A stretch of 42,868 bases of DNA from Thermoflexales bacterium (GTDB lineage: Bacteria > Chloroflexota > Anaerolineae > J036 > Brachytrichaceae), in contig JANWVF010000019.1 in assembly GCA_025056965.1 (NCBI GenBank), forward strand, positions 1 to 42,868. Direction: 5' to 3'. Positions 7,750-16,405 of the stretch are shown here, in pieces (the stretch's first letter is position 1; each line of letters opens with the position of its first letter). The position numbers and the translations under genes are program-made. The notes beneath the pieces were generated by a model. The model was given only the letters and a program-made list of their open reading frames with translations. It was not told the DNA's origin and searched no databases.

Positions 7750-8661
7750 ATGCCGACGCTCGGTTCGCAAGTCGTTCCGGCTAGGGCGCTGGATCTTAGG
7801 CGATTGTTGGCTCAGCTTGGAGCAGAAGACATCGGCGCACTGGACGAGTCGCTGGGGGAATGGATGAGTCGCCCGTTAGGGCGCGAAGCGCTGGCCGGCC
7901 TAGTCTTCCCGGTAACCGGCTCGGCCTACGTGTGCATGCTCAACTTCGAGCCGGCGGGGCTAATGCTGGTCGAGCGCGGCAGTGTAGGGGCGCGCATCCG
8001 AGCATTGGCCGTTGCGCCGGATCTGCGGCGGCGTGGTCTGGCGCGCACCATGCTCGAGGCTACGGAAAGCCTGGCGCGCCAAGCCGGCCTGCGCTGGATA
8101 TGGATGATCGTGCCTTCGGACAACCTGCCGGCGACGCGCTGCGCGCTAGCGTGTGGTTACCGGCGCTACCGACCGCAATTCATGCGCCGCCAACTCAGCC
8201 ACGCACTGCCTGTGCGCGTCGAGCACGCCCGCATCGAGCCGTTGACTGGGCGTGAAGCCGATGCGTCGCTGCGCCACTGGGTTGGCGTAGCGGCGAACCA
8301 AGGCGATGCTTGGTGCAGCGACCTTGCCCAGTCCGATTTGCTTGCATGGAACACGGCTGCCTTGGACGCCGGCCAACTGTATTTGTTGGTCAGTCCGCCG
8401 GACGAAGTGGGCATCGCGCACCTGCGGGGCGAGCCGCCCCATCGGGTCATCACGCTGTGGCTGGATCAGGCTCTGTGGAACACGCCGCGCGAGATGCAGT
8501 TGTTGAAGGCAGTTCTGGATTCGGTCGCGGATACGCCGCCGATGCTCGACGTCGAGTTCGGCAGTGGAGGGCACCTACGCGCATCGGCATCGGCCTATAA
8601 GGCGCTGGGCTTCAGGCCGGTGCTGCGTGACCGAGTGGTGATGGTCAAACGAGTCGTCTGA
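7750..8661 (+). CDS. GNAT family N-acetyltransferase, two-domain
   Basis: A 303-residue protein. The central GNAT core has IRALAVAPDLRRRGLARTML (acetyl-CoA pyrophosphate loop RRRGLA), then a strand and the helix ending CALACGYRRY. The C-terminal half looks like a second, degenerate GNAT-like domain ending SASAYKALGFRPV, as in tandem-GNAT proteins. It should transfer an acetyl group to an amine; the acceptor is unknown. I chose ATG 7750; ATG 7726 is an alternative. The longer frame from 7621 starts inside the tRNA on the other strand and is rejected. It stands alone on the plus strand and converges with dnaJ 27 bp downstream. Confidence 0.85.
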   Translation: MPTLGSQVVPARALDLRRLLAQLGAEDIGALDESLGEWMSRPLGREALAGLVFPVTGSAYVCMLNFEPAGLMLVERGSVGARIRALAVAPDLRRRGLARTMLEATESLARQAGLRWIWMIVPSDNLPATRCALACGYRRYRPQFMRRQLSHALPVRVEHARIEPLTGREADASLRHWVGVAANQGDAWCSDLAQSDLLAWNTAALDAGQLYLLVSPPDEVGIAHLRGEPPHRVITLWLDQALWNTPREMQLLKAVLDSVADTPPMLDVEFGSGGHLRASASAYKALGFRPVLRDRVVMVKRVV

Positions 8662-8688
8662 CGGCAGGAGCGACCCGTGTGAGCTGAC

Positions 8689-9591
8689 TCAGTGTCCGGC
8701 GCGTCGGCGGGCCATCTTCGCTAGCTGCTCGCGCTCGGCGTCGGTGAGATCGTTGGGCACGGTGATCAAAACGCGCAAGTAGAGGTCGCCGTATTCGCCC
8801 GACTTGTTGAGCTTGGGCATGCCGCGCCCGCGCACGCGGATGAGCTTGCCAGAAGAGGTGCCGGGCGGCACTTTCACCATAATCGGACCAGCGAACGTGT
8901 CCACTTGTATCTCGCCTCCCAGCATGGCCGTGAACGCATCTACCTGCACGTCGCGATACAGGTCGTCGTCTTTGCGTTCGTAGATCGGGTGAGGTTTGAC
9001 CTCGATCACCAAGTAGAGGTCGCCGGCCTGCCCGCGCGCGTTCTTGCCACCTTGGCCGCGCACTCGCACTCGCGAGCCGGTCTTCACACCGGGCGGAATC
9101 TTTACCTCGATGTCGGACTGACCGGGTTTCTGCACCAGGCGCGTCGTGCCGTGGTAAGCCTCCTCGAGGGTGATGTCCACGCCTTGTTGAAAGTCGCGCG
9201 GCTGGCTCACGGTCTGCCCACCACTGAACATCTGGCGGATGAACTCGCCCAGGTCAATGTCCTGCTCGTAGACGCGGCGAGCGTTCTGGCCGAACCCGAA
9301 GAAGTCGCTGCCCGTCGCCCACTGGCTCCAGTCGTAGTCGCGCGGATTCCCGCCAGCGCGCTGATACTCACGATAGCTGGCGCCCATCCGGTCGTAGAGC
9401 TTGCGCTTCTCCGGATCGCTCAGCACCTCGTAAGCCTCGTTGATCTCTTTGAACTTCTCCTCGGCCTTCTTGTCGCCCTTGTTGGCATCCGGGTGGTATT
9501 GACGCGCTAGTTTGCGAAACGCCTTCTTGATCGTCTCCTGGTCGGCGTTCCGGTCTACGCCGAGCGTCTTGTAATAGTCCTTGTATTCCAT
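8689..9591 (-). CDS. DnaJ-like co-chaperone, class II (CbpA type)
   Basis: A 300-residue protein with an N-terminal J domain (about 5-70; catalytic HPD at 33-35, which stimulates DnaK ATPase), a Gly/Phe-containing linker (FFGFG) and two C-terminal beta-barrel client-binding domains with [18 protein letters not shown] and [18 protein letters not shown]. The cysteine-rich zinc domain of class I DnaJ is absent, so this is a class II or CbpA-like protein. Start MEYKDYY at 9591 matches the family; a 12-residue extension to 9627 is unlikely. No dnaK or grpE is nearby, and no CIRCE element is seen upstream. Confidence 0.93.
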   Translation of the reverse strand: MEYKDYYKTLGVDRNADQETIKKAFRKLARQYHPDANKGDKKAEEKFKEINEAYEVLSDPEKRKLYDRMGASYREYQRAGGNPRDYDWSQWATGSDFFGFGQNARRVYEQDIDLGEFIRQMFSGGQTVSQPRDFQQGVDITLEEAYHGTTRLVQKPGQSDIEVKIPPGVKTGSRVRVRGQGGKNARGQAGDLYLVIEVKPHPIYERKDDDLYRDVQVDAFTAMLGGEIQVDTFAGPIMVKVPPGTSSGKLIRVRGRGMPKLNKSGEYGDLYLRVLITVPNDLTDAEREQLAKMARRRAGH

Positions 9592-9652
9592 ATTCGCGAT
9601 CAGGTCATGCCTGTTCCAAGCGATCAAACCGCAGGTGGATTTTCACCAAGAG

Positions 9653-9691
9653 AGATTAACAGAATGATTGTATAACCCCGATTAGATTAAC
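9653..9691. repeat. Two direct copies of AGATTAAC flanking the dnaJ -10 region
   Basis: AGATTAAC occurs at 9653-9660 and 9684-9691, 31 bp start to start (about three helical turns). Between them on the minus strand lies TATACA (9674-9669), a possible -10 for dnaJ. The layout resembles an operator pair, but no known regulator is recognised. The rest of 9592-9758 shows nothing else. Confidence 0.3.
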
Positions 9692-9746
9692 GAGGTTCAC
9701 CCCGGCCGTCAAAAGCTGGGCGCTCCCCTGAAATCCGACCGTGCGC

Positions 9747-9752
9747 TAAACT
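9747..9752 (+). promoter_or_regulatory. -10-like hexamer close to sugar isomerase start
   Basis: TAAACT ends 6 nt before ATG 9759, with no ribosome-binding sequence in between. Transcription from it would begin essentially at the start codon. Confidence 0.4.
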
Positions 9753-9758
9753 GGCCGC

Positions 9759-10616
9759 ATGTTCAAGAACCTGAATGCCGGAGCGCTGGGCCACGTGATC
9801 CCGTTCGACCAGGCATGCACGCTGGCCAAACAGTTTGGCTTCCCGGGTGTGGATTTGGACGTAAATTACTTGATGAGGATAGCCGAGGAGAAGTCGCTAC
9901 AAGCAGCCAAAGAATGGTTTGAGCAGACCGGCCTGCGCCCGGGCGCCATCAGCCTGAGCGCGAAGTGGCGTGAGGGCGACAGCGACACGGCTTTTGAGGA
10001 CAGCCTGACCCGGCTGGCGAACGAGGCGCGCCTGGCTGCCGCTCTGGGATGCACGCGCTGCGTCACATGGGTGCTGCCCGGCTCGAACACGCTCGACTTT
10101 TATCGGCACTGGGATTTCGTCGTTCCCCGCCTGCGACGCGTCGCTTCCGTGCTGGCCGAGCATGGCCTGCGCCTCGGTTTGGAATTCATCGGTCCGGCTA
10201 CGTTGCGGGCTCGCTTCAAGTACGATTTTGTCCACACCATGGACGGGATGCGCGCGCTCATCGCTGCGATCGGCGCGGACACGCGCAATGTCGGCCTGTT
10301 GCTGGATTGCTTCCACTGGTATACCGCGCATGCGTCCGTGAGCGACATCGAGCGCCTCGACCCGAGCGAGGTCGTTTACGTTCACGTCAACGACGCGACG
10401 GCCGGGCGCGGCCCGGACGAGCAGATAGACGGCGAGCGGCAAATGGTGGGCGCCAGCGGCGTAATTGACATCCACGGGTTTTTGGCTGCGCTGCGCAAGA
10501 TCGGCTACGATGGCCCGGTCACCGTTGAGCCGTTTAACGAAGCGGTGCGCGCCATGCCGGTATTAGAGGCGGTGCGCGTCACCAGCGAGGCGTTAGACCG
10601 CGTCCTAAGCCTTTGA
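9759..10616 (+). CDS. Sugar phosphate isomerase/epimerase (xylose-isomerase-like TIM barrel)
   Basis: A 285-residue TIM-barrel protein of the AP_endonuc_2 superfamily. Likely metal or catalytic residues sit at the ends of successive strands: E142 (LGLEFIGP), D183 and H186 (LLLDCFHW), H209 (YVHVND) and E257 (TVEPFNE). The family includes inosose dehydratases, tagatose/psicose epimerases and hydroxypyruvate isomerases. The two glutamates fit an epimerase- or isomerase-type reaction on a ketose or related sugar, but the substrate is not readable. It is monocistronic and divergent from dnaJ. The probable start ATG 9759 lacks a Shine-Dalgarno sequence. Confidence 0.85.
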   Translation: MFKNLNAGALGHVIPFDQACTLAKQFGFPGVDLDVNYLMRIAEEKSLQAAKEWFEQTGLRPGAISLSAKWREGDSDTAFEDSLTRLANEARLAAALGCTRCVTWVLPGSNTLDFYRHWDFVVPRLRRVASVLAEHGLRLGLEFIGPATLRARFKYDFVHTMDGMRALIAAIGADTRNVGLLLDCFHWYTAHASVSDIERLDPSEVVYVHVNDATAGRGPDEQIDGERQMVGASGVIDIHGFLAALRKIGYDGPVTVEPFNEAVRAMPVLEAVRVTSEALDRVLSL

Positions 10617-10781
10617 ATTTGCAGAATCTGGATGGTGGCCTTACACTAGTTGCACGGCAAATCATTGCGCTGGATTAGTTTAGTAAGGACGCAGCCAGCA
10701 CCGAAACCCTCCTAACTCTGGCCGCATTGCCCGGAAATCGGCTCTAATCCAGGCGATTGAATAAAGAGGAGGCGAAGTTTG

Positions 10782-12662
10782 ATGATCTCTAGACAATTTG
10801 TCTCAGTCGCTGTCCATGCGACACTGGCCGCAGCGTTGTGCGCGAGTTTGCAACCGCCGTCGCAGGCAGCTGCCACGCGACCCACTCCGGTGTCGTCGCT
10901 CGACGATGTCACGAAAGCAGTCGCCTTCGTCGTAGCACAGGGGTCATTTTGGGATCCGCAGACCGCGGCACAGGTCGCGGATGCCTGGACCGGCACGGCC
11001 TTCATCATTGATCCGTCTGGGTTGGCGGTGACGAATAACCACGTCATCGCCGGCGCGGCTATCCTCGAAGTCTACCTAGATGGCGAGAAGGAGCCGCGCA
11101 ACGCCAAGGTGCTGGGGCGCTCGGAGTGTTCTGATCTGGCCGTGATTGACATAGATGGTGAGGGCTTCAGGTATCTAGAATGGTTTACCGGCACGCTCAA
11201 AGCCGGATTGCCGATCTATGCCGTTGGTTTCCCGCTCAGCAACCCTGAGGTGGACATCGAGGACGGCATTATCTCCAAGGCGCGCGCCAGCGGTGATACG
11301 CGCTGGTCGTTCGTCAAGCAAGTGATCGAGCATAGCGCCGCAACCAACCCCGGCAATTCCGGCGGACCGATCGTGACCGCCAACGGCAAGGTCGTCGCTG
11401 TGCATTTCGCCGGCTTCGATAAGGCGCGCCAATACTTTGCCATTGCGCGCGACGAAGCATTGCCCGTCATCAGGCAACTGATGCGGGAGCGCGATGTGGA
11501 CAGCATCGGCATCAACCCGCTGGCCGACATCTTTGAGGTGAATGGTCAGAAGTTCGGCGGCATCTGGGTGCAGGCTGTGCAGTCCGGCTCGCCGGCCGAC
11601 GACGCGGAGCTCAAGCCGGGCGACTTGCTGATCGAGATGGAGGGCCAACCACTAGCCCAAAATGGCACGATGCGCGAATTCTGCTCCATCATTCGCAGTC
11701 GCCGCCCCACCGACAAGATGACGATCAAGGTGCTGCGACCTTCTACCGGCGAGCTGCTCGAAGGCCAGATCAACGGCCGCCCGCTCAAGGTCGTCGGCAA
11801 GGTGTCCGCAGGGACGGGCAGCGCCGGTACACAGGGCAGTGCGGCCAGCGCAACGTTGACGATCGTGAACGAGTCCAGCAACACCATTAGCAGCATCAAT
11901 ATCGCCTCGCCTGAGGCGACTGAATGGGGCGACAACGTGTTGAGCAGGGCTATATCGCCCGGCAAGAGCACGACCCTTGAAGGCATCCCTGCTGGCGTCT
12001 ACGACATCCGCGCGCTGGACGAAGAGGGCAACTTCCTGGCGGCCATTTTTAGCGTGCAAATCGAGGGTGAACAAAGCTGGACGATCTACCCGCGCTGGGC
12101 CGGCTGGCCGAAGAATGCCAAGGAGCTGTTTAAAGACGACTTCACCAACAACAAGAACAAGTGGCCGGTCGGCTCGACCAATGCCTTCGACGTGACCCTA
12201 AGCGACGGGGCGATGAATATCCTGATCAAAGAAGCCGAATGGACCGGCTGGCAAACGTATTCGCGCCAATTGTCCGGTCAGTTCATCGCCGAAGTGCTGT
12301 GCCGCGCAGAGGGTCAAGACGCCGAGTGCGCCCTTGGCTTCGCGCTGGACGACAATAACTTTTTATGGTTCCGCGCGAACCCCTCTAAGCAAGAGTATTC
12401 GCTGCGCCTGGCCGAGCGCGGACAGTGGTCAACAGACCTGATCGCGCCGAACGTCTCGGTCTACATCGCGCCGATGGGCTGGAACCGCTATACGCTGGGT
12501 CGCATCGGCAAAAGCATCGTGCTGTACGTGAACGGCACATTGATTGACTTGGTCGAAACCAACAAAATCCCGCGCGGCAGGGTAATCTTCGGTGGATCGT
12601 CGGGTACGAAGGCCAACGTGCAGCTCCAGTTCGACGACTTTATAGTCTTCTCGGTGCAGTGA
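10782..12662 (+). CDS. Secreted HtrA/Deg-like serine protease with PDZ and C-terminal lectin-like domain
   Basis: A 626-residue exported protein. The signal peptide covers about 1-30. The trypsin-like domain has the triad H87 (VTNNHVIAG), D118 (SDLAVI) and S193 (NPGNSGGPI). A PDZ domain follows (about 235-330; SPADDAELKPGDLLIEM). Next is a small beta domain (about 360-440) and a C-terminal region (about 450-626) resembling LamG/DUF1080-type concanavalin folds (DDNNFLWFRAN, LYVNGTLIDL). HtrA proteins degrade damaged exported proteins; the extra tail may bind glycan or a surface. GAGGAGG lies upstream of ATG 10782; an in-frame TTG directly precedes it. The stop abuts the msrQ stop with no gap. 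The tail is unusual for HtrA. Confidence 0.9.
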   Translation: MISRQFVSVAVHATLAAALCASLQPPSQAAATRPTPVSSLDDVTKAVAFVVAQGSFWDPQTAAQVADAWTGTAFIIDPSGLAVTNNHVIAGAAILEVYLDGEKEPRNAKVLGRSECSDLAVIDIDGEGFRYLEWFTGTLKAGLPIYAVGFPLSNPEVDIEDGIISKARASGDTRWSFVKQVIEHSAATNPGNSGGPIVTANGKVVAVHFAGFDKARQYFAIARDEALPVIRQLMRERDVDSIGINPLADIFEVNGQKFGGIWVQAVQSGSPADDAELKPGDLLIEMEGQPLAQNGTMREFCSIIRSRRPTDKMTIKVLRPSTGELLEGQINGRPLKVVGKVSAGTGSAGTQGSAASATLTIVNESSNTISSINIASPEATEWGDNVLSRAISPGKSTTLEGIPAGVYDIRALDEEGNFLAAIFSVQIEGEQSWTIYPRWAGWPKNAKELFKDDFTNNKNKWPVGSTNAFDVTLSDGAMNILIKEAEWTGWQTYSRQLSGQFIAEVLCRAEGQDAECALGFALDDNNFLWFRANPSKQEYSLRLAERGQWSTDLIAPNVSVYIAPMGWNRYTLGRIGKSIVLYVNGTLIDLVETNKIPRGRVIFGGSSGTKANVQLQFDDFIVFSVQ

Positions 12663-13331
12663 TCAAAGCCCCTTATCGGCATGGCTCGGCGCGTATGACG
12701 AGCGCTGAGCCGCGCCCCGCACTTTGAAGCGCAGATTGCTGATGGCCCTGCGCATTGCCGGGATGCGCAGGGCCAATAGCACGATGACGACCGCGCCGAA
12801 GAGCAGCGGTTCAGGACGACTGCCCAATGACTTAACCAGCAGTGCGAAGTGCAGCACGGCGACCGGCACGGCCAGGTAGACCAATTTGTGCAGGGCTCTC
12901 CAACGCTTGCCCAGGCGCGCCATCCAACCGCGCGTGGACGTAACTGCCAACGGGACTAGGATGATGAAGGCAATGAAGCCGGCAATCACGTAATACTTTT
13001 CGATGATCGTCTGCCCGATGAGCTGAAGATCAAGCCCGTAGTCCAATACGGCGAAGGCGGCCAGGTGCAGCCCGGCATACATAAAGCCGTAAAGTCCTAG
13101 GGCGCGCCGCACCTGTAGCGCCTGTCGAAAGCCGAAGATCGTGTTCAGGGGCGTGCAGGCCAGCGACAGCACAAGCAGCACCAACGCAACTTTGCCGGTG
13201 CGCACGATGATCTCTTGGATTGGGTTGGCAGTTAGGTTATAGCGATAGTTGTCTAGGACGATGACGCCCAACGGCGCCAATGCGCCGATGTGGGCTACGA
13301 TCCGCAGCCAGTTCGCCCTCAACCAGTCCAT
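12663..13331 (-). CDS. msrQ: MsrQ, heme-binding membrane subunit of methionine sulfoxide reductase
   Basis: A 222-residue integral membrane protein with about six helices. Histidines in helix contexts (GLHLAAFAVLDYG, WRALHKLVYLAVP, AVLHFALLVKSLG) are candidate heme b ligands, as in the ferric-reductase-like YedZ/MsrQ family. It passes electrons from the quinone pool or a flavin to MsrP for repair of oxidised methionines outside the cytoplasm. It lies 6 bp after msrP, the usual two-gene arrangement. A short basic C-terminal tail extends past the last helix. Its stop codon lies directly against the stop of the convergent protease gene. Confidence 0.93.
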   Translation of the reverse strand: MDWLRANWLRIVAHIGALAPLGVIVLDNYRYNLTANPIQEIIVRTGKVALVLLVLSLACTPLNTIFGFRQALQVRRALGLYGFMYAGLHLAAFAVLDYGLDLQLIGQTIIEKYYVIAGFIAFIILVPLAVTSTRGWMARLGKRWRALHKLVYLAVPVAVLHFALLVKSLGSRPEPLLFGAVVIVLLALRIPAMRRAISNLRFKVRGAAQRSSYAPSHADKGL

Positions 13332-13337
13332 ACAGGG

Positions 13338-14330
13338 TCAGTAGTTCACCTGTAAGTCCATCCCCGCATACAGCCCGGCTACCTGCTCGGCATAGCCGTT
13401 GAACATGAGGGTAGGGCGGCGTCCGGGTTCACCGATGCGACGCTCAGTCGCCTGTGACCAGCGCGGATGCGGGCGCTGTGGATTGACGTTCGAGTAGAAG
13501 CCATACTCGTGCGGCGCCATGGTGTTCCACAACGTCTTCGGCTGCTCGGCCGTCAGCTCGATCTTGACGATGGCCTTGATGCTCTTGAAGCCGTACTTCC
13601 ACGGCACCGCCAAACGCAACGGCGCGCCGTTGGAGTTCGGCAACGGCTTGCCGTATAGGCCGGTCACCATCAGCGTCAGATCGTGCATGGCCTCATCCAG
13701 GCGCAACCCCTCGGTATACGGCCAGGGATAAAAGGTGGGCGGACGCTGGTTGGGATACTGTTGCGGATCGAACAGCGACTCGAATCGCACATACCTGGCC
13801 TCGGCTTTCGGCTCGACCTCTTTGAGCAACTTGTGCAGGGGAAAGCCGATCCATGGGATAACCATAGACCAACCCTCGACGCAGCGCAGCCGGTAAATGC
13901 GCTCCTCTTGGTCGAACTTGCGGCGCAGGTCGTCAATATCGTAAGTGCGCGGGTTGTTCACCAAACCGCCTACCGTCACCGTCCAGGGCTCGGCTTTGAA
14001 GTTGGCTGCCAATCGCGAGACCGCTTCCTTATCTTCGGTGAATTCGTAATAGTTGTTGTAGGTCGAGATCGTCTCGAACGAGTTGGCCGGATCGCCGAAC
14101 TCATCGCGTTTGATCTCGGCGCTGCCAGTCGGCGCAGGCAACGGCTCGCGCGTCCCGGCGGGCGCCGTCCGGCCGGCAAGCGTATCGCCCAGCTGACCGC
14201 CGCACGCCGTCAGCGCCGCCGAGCCGAGGGCCAATGCGCCGAGGCGCATGAACCGACGCCGCGAGAGATACACATGCTCCGGGGTGATCTCGGACGAACG
14301 AATCTTTAGGGTGTTCCGCCTCAGCAACAT
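13338..14330 (-). CDS. msrP: MsrP, molybdopterin methionine sulfoxide reductase, apparently Tat-exported lipoprotein
   Basis: A 330-residue catalytic subunit that reduces methionine sulfoxide in exported proteins. The Tat motif SRRRFMR lies at 23-29, followed by a hydrophobic stretch and LTACGG, where C43 fits a lipobox. The sulfite-oxidase-like Mo domain includes YRLRCVEGWSM with the molybdenum-ligand cysteine C150. E. coli MsrP is a soluble periplasmic protein without a lipobox; a lipid anchor would keep this one at the membrane beside MsrQ. ATG 14330 is chosen; an in-frame TTG precedes it. First gene of the msrPQ operon, divergent from recQ. Confidence 0.93.
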   Translation of the reverse strand: MLLRRNTLKIRSSEITPEHVYLSRRRFMRLGALALGSAALTACGGQLGDTLAGRTAPAGTREPLPAPTGSAEIKRDEFGDPANSFETISTYNNYYEFTEDKEAVSRLAANFKAEPWTVTVGGLVNNPRTYDIDDLRRKFDQEERIYRLRCVEGWSMVIPWIGFPLHKLLKEVEPKAEARYVRFESLFDPQQYPNQRPPTFYPWPYTEGLRLDEAMHDLTLMVTGLYGKPLPNSNGAPLRLAVPWKYGFKSIKAIVKIELTAEQPKTLWNTMAPHEYGFYSNVNPQRPHPRWSQATERRIGEPGRRPTLMFNGYAEQVAGLYAGMDLQVNY

Positions 14331-14395
14331 CAATGTGTATGGTAGTGCCTGAACATTACACTCGGCTTAGCCGCGCGAAGAGCATTGTGAGGTGC

Positions 14396-14401
14396 TACAC
14401 T
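14396..14401 (+). promoter_or_regulatory. -10-like hexamer close to recQ start
   Basis: TACACT ends 8 nt before ATG 14410. There is no Shine-Dalgarno sequence. It would support a leaderless start at 14410 rather than the in-frame GTG at 14392. Confidence 0.4.
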
Positions 14402-14409
14402 TCTGCGCG

Positions 14410-16323
14410 ATGCGCGACCTGCGTGCTTCGCCATCGGATCTATCTGAGCTGCGACGTCTTCTCCGCGAACGCTTCGGCATAAATGACTTTCGCGACGGGC
14501 AGCGAACGGCGATCGAGCACTTGCTCGCCGGGCGGAACACCCTGGTCGTCATGCCAACCGGCAGCGGTAAGTCGCTCATCTATCAATTCTGCGCGCTTGC
14601 ACTGCCCGGCACGGCGCTAGTGATCTCCCCGCTCATCGCGCTGATGAAGGACCAAGTGGATCGCCTGAGCGCGCTCGGCATTCCGGCGACGTTTATCAAC
14701 AGCTCGATTGGCGCAGAAGAGCAGCAGCGCCGCATCGAAAAGATGGAAAGCGGTCAATGGCGCTTGGTGTATATCGCGCCGGAGCGCCTGCGCAGCGCGA
14801 CATTCATCAACGCCCTGCGACGTGTGCGGGTGTCCTTGCTGGCCGTGGATGAAGCACATTGCATCTCGCAATGGGGGCACGATTTCCGTCCCGACTACTT
14901 GCGTATCGGCGCGATGCGCAAGGCGCTGAACGATCCGGTCACCGTAGCGCTCACTGCGACCGCCACGCCCGAGGTGCAGGATGACATCATCGGCCAGCTC
15001 GGCCTGCCTGCCGTCGAGCGCGTGATCACCGGCTTCGCTCGTCCCAACCTCGTCTTTCACGTTCGCTTCACGCCGGATTTGCAATCGAAGTACCGTGCCA
15101 TTCGCAAAGTGCTCGGCGCCGTGCGTGGCGCAGGCATCATTTATGTCGCCACGCGCCGCGACGCTGAAGAGCTGGCCCAAACGTTGGAGGCGGAATATCG
15201 CCTGCCGGTCTGCGTCTACCATGGCGGCATGGAGCGCGGTCAGCGCGCGCTGGCGCAGGATGCCTTCCTCGCTCAGGAGAACGCCGTTATGGTTGCGACG
15301 AACGCCTTCGGCATGGGGGTGGATCGCCCCGACGTGCGGTTCGTGGTGCACTACCACATCCCGGGCACCTTAGAGGCTTACTACCAGGAAGCCGGTCGAG
15401 CCGGGCGCGACGGCAAGCCGGCGCAGTGCATGCTGCTCTACGCGCCACAGGATCGCAACTTACAAGAGTGGTTCATTGAGAACGATGCCCCTTCGCGCAG
15501 CGACCTGCTGCGGCTGCACGGGGTCATTGCTTCGCGCGCGGCGGATGGCCTGGTGCAGCTGTCGCCAGACGAGCTTTATCGCGTGACGCGCCTGTCCGAG
15601 GTGAAGCTGCGCGTTGGCTTGTCGCACCTGGAGCGCGTTGGCGCGCTGGAGATGACGTCCGGGGAGGCACAAGCCTTGTGCTTTGCCGTGCGCGAGTTGA
15701 GCGAGGATGCGCTGAGCCAGATCGAGGCCGACATCCGTCGCTGGCGGGCACATAAGCGTGCCCAGCTCGATAAGGTGATTGCCTACGCCGAGACGACCAC
15801 GCGCTGCCGGCAGCAGATGCTCATCGCGCACTTCGGCGACACGAGCGAAGTGCGAGCTTGGCCGTGCTGCGATTTTCACGTGCGCGAGGCGCGCGGCGAA
15901 GCTCACCCACAATTCAACGTCTCGGCCTTCCCTCGTCCGCAGGCCGATAAGGCACAAGATAAACAACATTCGGTGGACGTAACCGCACAGCTGCTCAATG
16001 CCGGCATGAGCATCCGAGAGGTGGCTGCGCAGCGTGGGCTGAGCCTGAGCACGATATATGTGCATGCGGCCCAGCTCATCACGGCCGGCCGCCTGGAATT
16101 GCATCGCGTGGTCAGCGCAGCCACCGAAGCCGAGATTCGCCGCGCGATTGCTCAGGTCGGCTCCACAGAGCGGTTAGCGCCGATCAAAGCCCTGCTGCCC
16201 GACACGATTGACTACGGCGAAATTCGCTGCGTGGTGGCGCAGGTCAAAGGTCCGGCAGCGGGCCGCACAGGCACAGATGAGCGCGCGGACGGCGCACAGA
16301 CCAAGGGCGGGCAAACCTCGTAG
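14410..16323 (+). CDS. recQ: RecQ-family ATP-dependent DNA helicase
   Basis: A 637-residue 3'-5' helicase for recombination and repair. Walker A is MPTGSGKS near residue 50, the DEAH box is at 147-150 (VDEAHCISQWGHDFRPDY), and the second RecA lobe has ATNAFGMGVDRPDVRFVVHY and QEAGRAGRDG. The zinc-binding subdomain begins at C466 (CRQQMLIAHFG) but ends WPCCDFH (C486, C487, H490), where the family normally has CxxCDxC. The winged-helix region is short, and the C-terminus carries a helix-turn-helix like the HTH_40 domain (about 525-615); no HRDC domain is seen. An upstream GTG at 14392 is possible. Helicase assignment is firm, zinc-site integrity uncertain. Confidence 0.94.
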   Translation: MRDLRASPSDLSELRRLLRERFGINDFRDGQRTAIEHLLAGRNTLVVMPTGSGKSLIYQFCALALPGTALVISPLIALMKDQVDRLSALGIPATFINSSIGAEEQQRRIEKMESGQWRLVYIAPERLRSATFINALRRVRVSLLAVDEAHCISQWGHDFRPDYLRIGAMRKALNDPVTVALTATATPEVQDDIIGQLGLPAVERVITGFARPNLVFHVRFTPDLQSKYRAIRKVLGAVRGAGIIYVATRRDAEELAQTLEAEYRLPVCVYHGGMERGQRALAQDAFLAQENAVMVATNAFGMGVDRPDVRFVVHYHIPGTLEAYYQEAGRAGRDGKPAQCMLLYAPQDRNLQEWFIENDAPSRSDLLRLHGVIASRAADGLVQLSPDELYRVTRLSEVKLRVGLSHLERVGALEMTSGEAQALCFAVRELSEDALSQIEADIRRWRAHKRAQLDKVIAYAETTTRCRQQMLIAHFGDTSEVRAWPCCDFHVREARGEAHPQFNVSAFPRPQADKAQDKQHSVDVTAQLLNAGMSIREVAAQRGLSLSTIYVHAAQLITAGRLELHRVVSAATEAEIRRAIAQVGSTERLAPIKALLPDTIDYGEIRCVVAQVKGPAAGRTGTDERADGAQTKGGQTS

Positions 16324-16341
16324 AGCGGTTACTTCAGGGGC

Positions 16342-16405
16342 GCGAACGCTCGGCCTTCGTACAGGCTCCGCAGACTGCACGAAGGCCCTCCCCCGGAGCG
16401 TTCGC
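16342..16405. repeat. Large inverted repeat downstream of recQ
   Basis: GCGAACGCTC (16342-16351) pairs with GAGCGTTCGC (16396-16405), and the adjoining GGCCTTCG (16352-16359) pairs with CGAAGGCC (16380-16387). This gives 18 base pairs interrupted by an 8-nt C-rich bulge (16388-16395) around a 20-nt loop. No U-tract follows on either strand, so it is not a classic intrinsic terminator. It sits between the convergent recQ and glcF; the remaining bases to 16548 are AT-rich with no gene. Confidence 0.6.

Noticed and set aside
9592-9758. CIRCE element upstream of dnaJ
   Set aside because: No TTAGCACTC-type inverted repeat in the interval.
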